Assembly: GCF_900104035.1 (NCBI RefSeq)
Contig: NZ_FNIT01000003.1
Coordinates: 248,001-312,000 of the forward strand
DNA: 64,000 bases
Origin: Aureimonas jatrophae
GTDB lineage: Bacteria > Pseudomonadota > Alphaproteobacteria > Rhizobiales > Rhizobiaceae
Direction of reading: 5' to 3'
Made by a program: the position numbers and the translations under genes. The notes under the pieces were generated by a model. The model was not told where the DNA came from. It made no database searches and worked only from the letters and a program-made list of their open reading frames with translations. Below are positions 19,123 through 26,860 of this stretch, piece by piece. Numbering within the stretch: position 1 is the first letter of the stretch; every line of letters begins with the position of its first letter.

Positions 19123-20895
19123 TCAGGCGTTGCGGGCCTTCGGACGCCGCGGTTTGCCGTTACCCTTCCCCAGCGACTCGCGAGGGGCGGGAGACTTCGA
19201 ACGCGCCCCGTCTGACTTTTTGAAGGGCTTGCGGTCAGGCCGGTCACGCCGTTCGGCCGGACCAACCTCGCCGTCGAACCGGGTGATGGTGATATCGTCG
19301 AGCGTTCCCTGCGCCGCAGCGGCGAATTTATCGGCCGAAGCCTCGCTGATCTGGAACTTCGTTTCCCGGTCGAACACGCGGATCGCTCCGATGTCGTCCC
19401 GCGTCACGCGTCCGCGCCGGCAGAGAAGCGGGAGCAACCATTTCGGGTCGGCGTTGTTGCGCCGTCCGATATCCAGCTTGAACCAGACGGTCGGGCCGTC
19501 GTTACGACGTGCCGAACGAGGCGCGTCGTGGCTCGCGTCTTGTGTCGGCTTCGGTCCACGACCTCGCTGCGGGCGCTCCGCTTCGAAGCCGGGATCGTAG
19601 ACGTCCTCCGGTGCCGGCAAGCGAAGGCGATAGATACGCGCCAATGCCGCGGCGACTTCCTCGGCCGGCCGACGCTCGAGCAGAACACGCCCGACCTCGA
19701 TATCCTCTTCGCTGGCTTCCTCGGTCAAAAGAGGATCGGACAGCAGCCGCTCCCGATCGAGAGCGCGAATCTCGTCGGCTCGTGGCGCACCGCTCCAGGA
19801 TGGGCGGATGTGCGCTTCCGCCAGCAGGCGTTCAGCCTTGCGGCGTCGCGACAGTGGTACGAGCAAAGCCGAGATGCCCTTGCGCCCCGCGCGTCCGGTT
19901 CGCCCGCTGCGATGCTGCAATGTTTCGGCGTCGTTCGGTAGCTCGGCATGGATCACCAAGCCCAGAGACGGCAGGTCAATGCCTCGTGCCGCGACGTCGG
20001 TCGCGACGCAGACCCGTGCGCGTCCGTCGCGCAACGCCTGCAGTGCCTGATTGCGCTCGGACTGTCCAAGTTCTCCGGACAGCGAGACGGCCGCAAATCC
20101 GCGATCCAGCAACCCGGAATGCAGGTGGCGGACTTGCTCGCGCGTGTTGCAAAAGACGATGGCGCTCGGAGCTTCGACCTGACGCAAAAGATTGACGACT
20201 GCGAGTTCGGTTTCCGTGGGAGCGATCCGAATGGCTCGATACTCAATGTCGGCATGGCTCGAGGTACCCGCACTGGCCTCGATCCGTACGGCATCGCGCT
20301 GATAGCGTCGCGTCATGGCAACGATCGGCTTCGGAAGGGTCGCGGAGAAAAGGAGCGTACGTCGTTCGCTCGGCGTCGCTTCCAGGATGAATTCGAGGTC
20401 CTCGCGGAAGCCGAGATTCAGCATCTCGTCAGCCTCGTCCAGAACCAAGGCCCGCAGATTGCCGATCAGCAGGCGTCCTCGTTCGAGGTGGTCGCGAAGC
20501 CGACCCGGTGTGCCGACGACGATATGGGCGCCTCGCGCAAGAGCACGCTGCTCGGACCGCGGATCCATGCCGCCAACGCAGGTCACAACACGCGCGTCGG
20601 CCTTTTCATAAAGCCAAGCGAGTTCACGCTGAACCTGCAACGCCAGTTCGCGGGTCGGCGCGACGATCAACGCCAGCGGCTCGCCAGCTTCCGGCAGGCC
20701 ACCGTCACCGAGCAACGTGCTGCCGAGCGCGAGACCGTAGGCAACCGTCTTGCCGGATCCGGTTTGTGCCGAAACGAGAAGGTCACGCCCCTCGGCTTTG
20801 GGCTCCAGCACCGCATCCTGGACCGGCGTAGGATCGGCATAGCCACGAGCAGCGAGCGCATCGGCAAGCGCGGGATAGTTCGTGCGAAAGGGCAC
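19123..20895 (-). CDS. DEAD-box ATP-dependent RNA helicase (DbpA/CsdA-like)
   Basis: A 590-aa RNA helicase. The Q motif (PTPVQDAVL), Walker A AQTGSGKT (43-50), PTRELALQ, TPGRL, DEAD (153-156) and SAT are in the first RecA domain. The second has FCNTREQVRHL, ATDVAARGIDLPSLGLVIH and HRSGRTGRAGRKG. From about residue 470 there is a DbpA-type RNA-binding fold (VWFKLDIGRRNNADPKWLLP and RDDIGAIRVFDRETKFQI), then a Lys/Arg/Pro-rich tail. Likely acts in ribosome assembly or cold growth. Transcribed toward the zinc operon. Confidence 0.94.
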   Translation of the reverse strand: MPFRTNYPALADALAARGYADPTPVQDAVLEPKAEGRDLLVSAQTGSGKTVAYGLALGSTLLGDGGLPEAGEPLALIVAPTRELALQVQRELAWLYEKADARVVTCVGGMDPRSEQRALARGAHIVVGTPGRLRDHLERGRLLIGNLRALVLDEADEMLNLGFREDLEFILEATPSERRTLLFSATLPKPIVAMTRRYQRDAVRIEASAGTSSHADIEYRAIRIAPTETELAVVNLLRQVEAPSAIVFCNTREQVRHLHSGLLDRGFAAVSLSGELGQSERNQALQALRDGRARVCVATDVAARGIDLPSLGLVIHAELPNDAETLQHRSGRTGRAGRKGISALLVPLSRRRKAERLLAEAHIRPSWSGAPRADEIRALDRERLLSDPLLTEEASEEDIEVGRVLLERRPAEEVAAALARIYRLRLPAPEDVYDPGFEAERPQRGRGPKPTQDASHDAPRSARRNDGPTVWFKLDIGRRNNADPKWLLPLLCRRGRVTRDDIGAIRVFDRETKFQISEASADKFAAAAQGTLDDITITRFDGEVGPAERRDRPDRKPFKKSDGARSKSPAPRESLGKGNGKPRRPKARNA

Positions 20896-21114
20896 TGATG
20901 AATTCCTTAGAGCTGAGCACGGACGAGCGCGCTCATGCGAGGTCGTTCATGACCCCGCTTCCCGTTCGATGGGCAGCGACGAATGCCCGAACGGTTCAAC
21001 GCCCTAGGTCTGCGGCTGACTCAGCCGCGTGCGGACAAACCGCGATATCGCTGATCGAGCGCCAGCCTATAGACGGTTTGTCAATGCTTGGCGAGGCGTC
21101 GGTGACGCTCTCCG

Positions 21115-21216
21115 TTACATCGCGAGGCCCAGGTTCAACCCGACCAACCAGAACAACGCCGAGATCGTCAATCCGTAGTAAAGCCCGCGATAGGGGCCCA
21201 AGGTTTCCTGCCGCAT
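21115..21216 (-). CDS. 33-aa single-pass membrane micropeptide
   Basis: ATG 21216 is preceded by GGGAGGAGA at ideal spacing, one of the best ribosome sites in the window. The 33-residue product has a polar head (MRQETLGPYRGLYYG) and one hydrophobic helix (LTISALFWLVGLNLGLAM). Three GANTC sites lie between 21217 and 21298, one of them inside the ribosome-binding region. No family recognised. The ORF could be extended upstream in frame, but the ribosome site picks this ATG. Confidence 0.6.
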   Translation of the reverse strand: MRQETLGPYRGLYYGLTISALFWLVGLNLGLAM

Positions 21217-21298
21217 GATTCTCCTCCCGTCCATGGAGCCTCTCCGGCATCTTGCGCACCGGTCGATTGATTCAAAATTGACGCAACCGATGTGATTC
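21217..21298 (-). promoter_or_regulatory. Cluster of three GANTC (CcrM) sites upstream of the 33-aa ORF
   Basis: GATTC occurs at 21217-21221, 21269-21273 and 21294-21298. CcrM, encoded in this window, methylates these sites. Clusters in promoter regions are associated with methylation-dependent transcription in alphaproteobacteria. The effect here is inferred. Confidence 0.4.
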
Positions 21299-21706
21299 TT
21301 CAACTGGCAGAATGGTTTGGCAGCGCGTTCGTCGGCTCGGTACAAGACCGATGCCGCTTGCGTTGCCGTCTGCCCGCCGTCGTCCGGTACCAAGACGTGG
21401 TCAAAGGGTCGCCGACGCACCTTGCTGTATCGTTACGAACGCTGCGATGTCCGTCGATGTCAGGCGAAAGCAGGCACTATCCTGCAAAACGGCGAGAGAA
21501 CTGCGGCGACCGATACTGGTTAGGGGAGGGGTTGGTCGTCGTCCAACGCCGAGCTTGTAGGGTCGCGGTTGATACCGGTCTTGAGCCGCAAACAGACCGG
21601 TCGCGCAATGGCGCCCAGGTAGTCAATCCGTTGACAACGTTACGATTGTGCTCGCTGCAAGACGGTCGATTTCTAGGAAAGCAGGCCTGCGTTGGAGATC
21701 GCTCGG
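21299..21706. other. Intergenic region upstream of tRNA-Gln
   Basis: About 400 bases without a supported gene. Short overlapping frames have no ribosome site or recognisable product. Confidence 0.5.
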
Positions 21707-21781
21707 TGGCTGGGGCGCCTGGATTCGAACCAGGGAATGGCGGTACCAAAAACCGCTGCCTTACCGCTTGGCTACGCCCCA
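21707..21781 (-). tRNA. tRNA-Gln (TTG)
   Basis: Complete cloverleaf on the minus strand: acceptor TGGGGCG/CGCCCCA, anticodon stem GCGGT/ACCGC with loop TTTTGGT (anticodon TTG), T arm CCTGG-TTCGAAT-CCAGG, discriminator G and an encoded CCA. Confidence 0.97.
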
Positions 21782-21803
21782 TCACAACGCGTCGCGCACC
21801 GGT

Positions 21804-21832
21804 CCTATAGGAGAGCCGTGAAGCGGTTGCAA
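21804..21832 (-). promoter_or_regulatory. Sigma-70-type promoter of tRNA-Gln
   Basis: Minus strand TTGCAA (21827-21832), 17-base spacer, TATAGG (21804-21809), 22 bases before the tRNA 5' end. Confidence 0.7.
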
Positions 21833-21881
21833 CATCGAAGGGTTGCGCCAACCTTGCTGGCACAGATGCTGCGACACCCCG

Positions 21882-21910
21882 TTGCAAGGCGACGCGACCT
21901 TGGCTATACA
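21882..21910 (+). promoter_or_regulatory. Sigma-70-type promoter of tRNA-Pro
   Basis: TTGCAA (21882-21887), 17-base spacer, TATACA (21905-21910), 12 bases before the tRNA. The same -35 hexamer and spacing as the divergent tRNA-Gln promoter. Confidence 0.75.
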
Positions 21911-21922
21911 CCGCGTCGGTCG

Positions 21923-21999
21923 CGGAGTGTAGCGCAGCCTGGTAGCGCACCTCGTTCGGGACGAGGGGGTCGCAGGTTCAAATCCTGCCACTCCGACCA
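21923..21999 (+). tRNA. tRNA-Pro (CGG)
   Basis: Complete cloverleaf: acceptor CGGAGTG/CACTCCG, anticodon stem CCTCG/CGAGG with loop TTCGGGA (anticodon CGG), T arm GCAGG-TTCAAAT-CCTGC, discriminator A and an encoded CCA. Confidence 0.97.
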
Positions 22000-22127
22000 A
22001 TCTTCAAACAGACAAGTTTTCCTAGTCGATGCCGTCTTGCGGTCGTAGGAACCGTGGCTGCAACGATGGCTGCTCCAGCCCTCACATGGCTGGACCGTGC
22101 TGGCATTGACTTTGTCAGTCCCTTATT

Positions 22128-22170
22128 GAGGCGACAGTTCGGTTGATCCGGTATGAACGGAAGTCGCCTC
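22128..22170 (+). promoter_or_regulatory. Inverted repeat abutting the Rrf2 gene start
   Basis: GAGGCGAC (22128-22135) and GTCGCCTC (22163-22170) are perfect 8-bp arms; inside are GTTC (22137-22140) and GAAC (22155-22158). The right arm ends one base before the ATG and covers the start-proximal leader next to GGAA. It could be an autoregulatory operator or an mRNA hairpin limiting translation. Confidence 0.45.
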
Positions 22171-22171
22171 T

Positions 22172-22627
22172 ATGCTGACCATGAAGGGAAAATACGGTCT
22201 TAAGGCGATGTTGCACCTCGCGCGACTGCCTGCTGGCGAGCGAGCGCTTTCGGAAGAGATCGCGACCGCGCACAACATTTCCAAGAAGTTCCTCGACGCC
22301 ATTCTCGCTGATCTGCGCCTGGCAGGCCTCGTTCATGCCCGTAAGGGGCGGGGCGGCGGCTACCTACTGGCGCAGGACTCCTCGCAAATTCGGATCGGGC
22401 AAATTCTGCGCGTCCTCGACGGCCCGCTTGCGCCGATTCCATGTGCGAGCCGAACCGCTTACCGACGTTGTGACGATTGTCGAGATGAGCGGTCCTGCGC
22501 CGTGCGCCGTATGATGCTGGAGGTCCGCAATGCCATTTCGGCCGTGCTGGACGACAAGACGCTCGCAGAGGCGGCAGGTAGCTTCACCGAACACGACCTC
22601 GAATTCCGCGAACTGGCGGTGGTTTGA
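22172..22627 (+). CDS. Rrf2-family transcriptional regulator
   Basis: A 151-aa winged-helix regulator. The N-terminus (MKGKYGLKAMLHLARLP), recognition region (ISKKFLDAILADLRLAGLVHARKGRGGGYLLA) and wing are classical Rrf2. The sensory region has four cysteines in PCASRTAYRRCDDCRDERSC, spaced differently from the three-Cys IscR and RirA clusters, so an Fe-S or redox/nitrosative sensor is possible but not proven. The start may be ATG 22172 or the third-codon-downstream ATG 22181. A large inverted repeat ends at the start codon. Targets are unknown. Confidence 0.9.
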   Translation: MLTMKGKYGLKAMLHLARLPAGERALSEEIATAHNISKKFLDAILADLRLAGLVHARKGRGGGYLLAQDSSQIRIGQILRVLDGPLAPIPCASRTAYRRCDDCRDERSCAVRRMMLEVRNAISAVLDDKTLAEAAGSFTEHDLEFRELAVV

Positions 22628-22732
22628 TCACCCGTTCCCCGTCAGTCTAGTAAATTAGTAAACCTTGGTTCCCCGTCCTGCGCTGCGTTGGCTATCGTCA
22701 TAGCAGGTCACAGTCAGGCGCGGAGACCATCC

Positions 22733-23368
22733 ATGACTCAGACGTTGCTCATTCCCGGTTTGAACGGCTCGCCGGACGGCCACTGGCAGCGTTTCTGGAC
22801 GCAGGACGAGCCTCATGCGGAACTCGTTGAACAGGAGGACTGGGCGTCGCCCCGCCTGACCGATTGGTTGCACGCTCTCGAAGCGCAGATCGCCGCAAGT
22901 GCACCCGGTGTCATCCTTGTTGCGCACAGTCTGGGATGCGCACTGGTCGGGGCGTTGGCGCGACGTCCAGCCGGTGCGCATGTCGGTGGCGCCTTGCTGG
23001 TTGCGCCAGCGGATACAACGGCATTGGCTAACACTCTACCAACGGTTGCCGCGTTCGAAGCTGGGACGCAAGCGACGCTACCCTTCGCCTCTATCGTCGT
23101 GGCAAGTCGCAACGACCCCTTCATGACTTTCAGCCAAGCCGAGGATCAGGCACGCCGCTGGGGATCCGCGCTGGTCGATCTCGGTGCAGCGGGTCATATC
23201 AATATCGGTAGCGGATACGGGCGTTGGCCCGACGGCATGACCCTGGCGGATGGACTTCGCGGTCGCCCGTCCAGGCAGCGGAATGGTGTCGACCATGCGC
23301 GTCGATGGTGGAGTGAGGTCCACCCATCCAACGCTTCCGCTCACGATGTCGGTCTGGGGATCGTTTGA
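22733..23368 (+). CDS. RBBP9/YdeN-family alpha/beta serine hydrolase
   Basis: A 211-aa small hydrolase. It starts TLLIPGLNGSPDGHWQRFW, has the nucleophile elbow VAHSLGCALVG, an Asp in ASRNDPFM and the catalytic His in GAAGHINIGSGYGRWPDG. All catalytic positions of the family are present. Usual members stop soon after the WPDG block; here about 40 further Arg/Trp/Ser-rich residues follow, reaching almost to the end of the converging VOC gene. Substrate unknown. Confidence 0.85.
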   Translation: MTQTLLIPGLNGSPDGHWQRFWTQDEPHAELVEQEDWASPRLTDWLHALEAQIAASAPGVILVAHSLGCALVGALARRPAGAHVGGALLVAPADTTALANTLPTVAAFEAGTQATLPFASIVVASRNDPFMTFSQAEDQARRWGSALVDLGAAGHINIGSGYGRWPDGMTLADGLRGRPSRQRNGVDHARRWWSEVHPSNASAHDVGLGIV

Positions 23369-23379
23369 CCTCAAACGCC

Positions 23380-24234
23380 CTACGCGATCCGAATTCGGTT
23401 CCCCGCCGGATCCACGACTTCGGCGTGATCGCTGTGGCGTGCGACGAGAACACCCGCCCGCGATGCTCGGTCCGCGATGGCGTCGACCCAAACCCGCTCT
23501 CGCGCGAGAAACTCGACGGACTTGAGACCGGCGTCGCCTTGCTTCCGTGTCGCGGCGCCCCGGCTATGCCAGACGTTGACCGCCAAGTGGTGATGATAAC
23601 CGCCGGAGGACAGGAAGGACGCACCTGAAACCTCTACGGTCAGATCAAGCCCGACCACATTCCGATAGAAGTCAGTTGCAGACGTCAGGTCGCCGACGCG
23701 CAGATGAACGTGTCCGATTGTGGTTCCCGACGGCGCCCCATGCCAGGACGTCGATCCAGCCGCCGTCAGAACTGAGGGTATCGACAGGCGCTGCGTCGTC
23801 ATCCGCAGAGCGGTCCCATCGCGTGGCCACAGCGAGGCTGGACGATCGACGTAGATCTCGATGCCGTTGCCCTCCGGATCCGAAAGGTAGACGGCCTCGC
23901 TGACCCCGTGATCAGATGCACCCGCGATTTGGAGGCCTATCGACGACGCGTGACGTAGCCACCGTCCAAGATCCGCCCGTGAGGGCAGAAGGAAGGCGGT
24001 ATGGAACAACCCAGCCTCGCTCGCCGCCCGCCGATTGTCTTCCGGCGCGCGGTGCAGCTCCAGAAAGCCGTATCCGTCGACGCCCAGACGCAGAGCGTCG
24101 TCGGTCGGCGCGATGTCCTCGAGCCCGAGTGCGGTCCGATAGAATTCCCGTGCGCGCTGAACGTCACGGACGGCGAGTGCAACGCGGCCGATGCGCAAAG
24201 GTGGGTTCGAAACGGTCGACAAGGGTGTCATCAT
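23380..24234 (-). CDS. Two-domain VOC protein (glyoxalase/extradiol dioxygenase-like)
   Basis: About 284 aa with two vicinal-oxygen-chelate modules: one beginning IGRVALAVRDVQRAREFYRTALGLED, the second beginning IGHVHLRVGDLTSATDFYRNVVGLDL. Candidate metal ligands are His and Glu residues such as HLHLRV and HHLAVNVWHS. This resembles the CatE/YfiE group of ring-cleaving dioxygenases. The start is taken at ATG 24234, preceded by GGAGTG; an adjacent ATG at 24231 is equally possible. It converges on the RBBP9-like gene with an 11-base gap. Confidence 0.85.
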   Translation of the reverse strand: MMTPLSTVSNPPLRIGRVALAVRDVQRAREFYRTALGLEDIAPTDDALRLGVDGYGFLELHRAPEDNRRAASEAGLFHTAFLLPSRADLGRWLRHASSIGLQIAGASDHGVSEAVYLSDPEGNGIEIYVDRPASLWPRDGTALRMTTQRLSIPSVLTAAGSTSWHGAPSGTTIGHVHLRVGDLTSATDFYRNVVGLDLTVEVSGASFLSSGGYHHHLAVNVWHSRGAATRKQGDAGLKSVEFLARERVWVDAIADRASRAGVLVARHSDHAEVVDPAGNRIRIA

Positions 24235-24340
24235 CTTCACTCCGAAGCCGACATGACGGCTTACGGGCAAGGAGATGATGACATCACCGCTGGCTCGGAT
24301 AGGGGCGTAACGGACGACGCACTGTCGCCCGCCGAGCCGT

Positions 24341-25465
24341 TCACTCCCGCAGCAGCGTGGTTCCGGCGATCTCGATGCCGAAACCCGTCAGGCCGACATA
24401 GCCTCGCTCCTGCGAGGTCAACACGTCGATGGACCGGACGTCGAGATCTCGGAGGATTTGGGCTCCGACACCGACCTCACGCCAACGTTGAGATCGGACC
24501 TTCGCACTGCCATGCTGTTCGCCGTCTGCAACGCCAGCTGCGTTGACGTTGGTTGCCAATTGCGCTGGGTCGAAATCATCGATCTGCGCGTTTCGAAGCA
24601 GCATGAGAATGCCGCGCCCCTTGGTGCGGATGTGGTCGGTCGCGATATCGACCCAGCTGCGCGCACCCGATTTGCGAAGAAGCTCTTCGACCGGCTGTTC
24701 GCGATAGATCCGAACCGGCACATGCTCTGCGGTCCGGACATCCCCGAAAACAGCGACGACATGCTGCACATCGTCGAATGGCGTCTGGTAGACCAGGACC
24801 CGCGCCGGTAGACCAGCGATCGTCACCGCATCGTCGCGAACACGACGCACGAAACTCTCACGCCGAATGCGATACGAGATCATATCCTCGATCGAAACGA
24901 TCTTGAGACCGTGTTCCTTCGCGAACGGGATCAACTCGCCGAGACGCTTGACGGTACCATCGTCGTTGACGATTTCTGCAAGGATCCCGGCCGGCGGCAG
25001 ACCAGCGAGGCGCGCGAGATCGACACCCGCCTCGGTATGTCCCGACCGGGTAAGGACACCGCCCTCGCGAGCGATGAGCGGGAACATGTGTCCGGGCCGG
25101 ATGAAGTCGGACGGAGCAACGTTGTCGTTGACGAGCGCACGTGCGGTATTGGCCCGTTCTTCCGACGAGATGCCGGTCGTCATTCCGACACGATAGTCCA
25201 CGGATACCGTGAACGCCGTGCGCATCGGGTCGAGGTTGTTGGCGACCATCGGCGGCAGATTGAGGCGTTCGGCGCGCTCAGCCGTCATCGGAACACACAA
25301 GATGCCGCTGGTATGGCGGATCATGAAGGCGATCTTCTCGGGCGTCGCCTTGGACGCCGCCATGATCAGGTCGCCTTCATTCTCCCGGTCCGTGTCGTCG
25401 ACGACGACGACGAGTTCGCCCGCGGCGATCGCGGCGATCGCATCCTCGACCTTGTTCAGTTCCAT
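24341..25465 (-). CDS. ribB: 3,4-dihydroxy-2-butanone-4-phosphate synthase with degenerate GTP-cyclohydrolase-II-like domain
   Basis: Makes the four-carbon precursor of riboflavin from ribulose 5-phosphate. Of 374 aa, residues 1-200 are RibB with the metal/substrate loop DDTDRENEGDLI and the block REGGVLTRSGHTEAGVDLARLAGL. The C-terminal half looks like RibA by length but has no cysteine at all, so the RibA zinc triad is absent and cyclohydrolase activity is not expected. This is the RibBX form described in proteobacteria. ATG 25465 is preceded by AGGAA. It lies 32 bases after queF, with no room for an FMN riboswitch. Confidence 0.93.
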   Translation of the reverse strand: MELNKVEDAIAAIAAGELVVVVDDTDRENEGDLIMAASKATPEKIAFMIRHTSGILCVPMTAERAERLNLPPMVANNLDPMRTAFTVSVDYRVGMTTGISSEERANTARALVNDNVAPSDFIRPGHMFPLIAREGGVLTRSGHTEAGVDLARLAGLPPAGILAEIVNDDGTVKRLGELIPFAKEHGLKIVSIEDMISYRIRRESFVRRVRDDAVTIAGLPARVLVYQTPFDDVQHVVAVFGDVRTAEHVPVRIYREQPVEELLRKSGARSWVDIATDHIRTKGRGILMLLRNAQIDDFDPAQLATNVNAAGVADGEQHGSAKVRSQRWREVGVGAQILRDLDVRSIDVLTSQERGYVGLTGFGIEIAGTTLLRE

Positions 25466-25497
25466 GTCCGATTCCTGCGCTTCTCTCGCAGGATGGC

Positions 25498-25959
25498 TTA
25501 ACCGCGTCCGCGATAGGGCGGAACCCCCTGATCCGGAATGAACAGACCGTCCGGTGCGGGACCCGTTTGCCAGAAGACGTCGATGGGAATGCCGCCGCGC
25601 GGATACCAATAGGCACCGATCCGCAACCATCGCGGTTCCATCGCGGCGACAAGCCGTTTGGCGATCGAAACCGAGCAGTCCTCGTGGAAGGCGCCATGGT
25701 TGCGATAGCTGACAAGGAACAGCTTGAACGATTTGGATTCGACGAGGCGTCGATCCGGAACGTAGTCGATGACGAGATGGGCGAAGTCGGGTTGGCCCGT
25801 GACCGGACAAAGCAATGTGAACTCTGGCGCGGTCAGGCGTACGAGCGTCGGAGCTCCGTCGCCATGCGAGAAGGCGACGGTTTCCAGCAACGCGTCCTCG
25901 GGACGCGCGGCCGGGCGGGCGTCGGCGCCGAGTTGGGTCAGTTCGCTTTCGCTCGTCAC
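25498..25959 (-). CDS. queF: NADPH-dependent 7-cyano-7-deazaguanine reductase
   Basis: Reduces preQ0 to preQ1 in queuosine tRNA modification. The 153-aa unimodular type carries the catalytic Cys51 and Asp58 in [15 protein letters not shown] and the NADPH-binding segment [23 protein letters not shown]. The GTG start overlaps the stop of terC (GTGA), so translation is coupled to it. An upstream in-frame start would add 25 residues that lie within terC. Confidence 0.94.
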   Translation of the reverse strand: MTSESELTQLGADARPAARPEDALLETVAFSHGDGAPTLVRLTAPEFTLLCPVTGQPDFAHLVIDYVPDRRLVESKSFKLFLVSYRNHGAFHEDCSVSIAKRLVAAMEPRWLRIGAYWYPRGGIPIDVFWQTGPAPDGLFIPDQGVPPYRGRG

Positions 25960-26621
25960 GGCGTCGTACCGGCTACGGGTTCCGCCAAGCAATAGCTCGA
26001 CAGGAACTGGACGTAACACGCGACCTCGTCCCACCCGTGATAGATCATGCGCAGCGCCACGAACAGGATGACCGCAAGGCCGATCCAGGCAATGAAACGG
26101 TACTTGTTGAGAACATTGGCAATCAGCGTCGCCGCGGCGCCCATCAGCACGACCGATATCAGCAGGCCAACGACCAGGACTTCGACGTGGTCCTGGGCGG
26201 CGCCAGCCACCGCGAGAACGTTGTCGAGCGACATCGAAACGTCGGCGATGATGATCTGCAGCATGGCCTGACCAAAGGTCTTGTGCTGCCTGGAGGCGTT
26301 GGCCAAGGCTGCCGCCTCTTCCTCCTCATGCGATCCTGCGCGGATCTCGCGGAACATCTTCCAGCAGACCCACAGAAGCAGGATGCCGCCGGCGAGCGTC
26401 AGACCAACGATGGCCAACAGCTGGACGGCGACCAACGCGAACAGGATGCGAAGGACGACGGCGCCACCGATGCCCCAGAAGATCACGCGCCGGCGGATGG
26501 CCGGATCGACCCCCGCCGCCGCCATTCCGACGACGACCGCATTGTCGCCCGCCAGAACGACGTCGATGAAGAGGACCTGCAGGAGCGCAGCCAGTTCGGC
26601 CGACAGGAAAGCTTCGGTCAT
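25956..26621 (-). CDS. TerC-family integral membrane protein (YjbE-like)
   Basis: A 221-aa membrane protein with seven predicted helices. The TerC signatures are present: [20 protein letters not shown] in the first part and [20 protein letters not shown] in the second, each with the conserved acidic residue and Asn. Family members include the Mn2+ exporters MntX/Alx. ATG 26621 matches the family start. I saw no clear yybP-ykoY (Mn) riboswitch in the 240 bases upstream. Followed by queF with overlap. Confidence 0.9.
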   Translation of the reverse strand: MTEAFLSAELAALLQVLFIDVVLAGDNAVVVGMAAAGVDPAIRRRVIFWGIGGAVVLRILFALVAVQLLAIVGLTLAGGILLLWVCWKMFREIRAGSHEEEEAAALANASRQHKTFGQAMLQIIIADVSMSLDNVLAVAGAAQDHVEVLVVGLLISVVLMGAAATLIANVLNKYRFIAWIGLAVILFVALRMIYHGWDEVACYVQFLSSYCLAEPVAGTTP

Positions 26622-26800
26622 GCGGGAAGTGTCCGGAACAGAAGGAGACGTTCGTCCTCTTCGATCACGAAGACCTGTTTGTCGACCATATTTTCGTTTG
26701 CGCCTCAATTCACGAGATCACGCGACCGTGACATCAAGCGGCGGTGGGTAACTTTGGTCAAGGCGCTGTCGGTTTATCGTTGAGGTTTGTCGTATTCTAA

Positions 26801-26860
26801 CGTTGCAGGCGTGTTGAGAGAGGCTCTAAGCTCCCCGGCAAGACAGCCTGGGAGGCAACG
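26801..26860 (+). promoter_or_regulatory. Foldable mRNA leader that sequesters the fdsG ribosome site
   Basis: The 60 bases before the fdsG start can form a three-way junction. P1 pairs CGTTGC (26801-26806) with GCAACG (26855-26860). P2 is AGAG-AGG-CTCT (26817-26827). P3 pairs CTCCC (26831-26835) with GGGAG (26850-26854), with an inner GGC/GCC and loop AAGACA. The ribosome site GGGAGG lies in P3/P1. No known riboswitch class was recognised. An alternative pairing is AGGC (26807-26810) with GCCT (26846-26849). Confidence 0.5.

Noticed and set aside
21681-21690. GCAGGCCTGC as a terminator for tRNA-Gln
   Set aside because: It is a loopless palindrome without a T-run on either side.
21292-21810. 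A 172-codon frame running through the tRNA-Gln gene
   Set aside because: It crosses a certain tRNA and has no domain or ribosome site.
26622-26800. A manganese (yybP-ykoY) riboswitch upstream of terC
   Set aside because: I looked for the conserved GGGGAGUAG-type core on the minus strand and did not see it.
26801-26860. Naming the fdsG leader a molybdenum-cofactor riboswitch
   Set aside because: The gene context suggests it, but I could not match the published motif from memory; a covariance search would be needed, so it is reported without a class.
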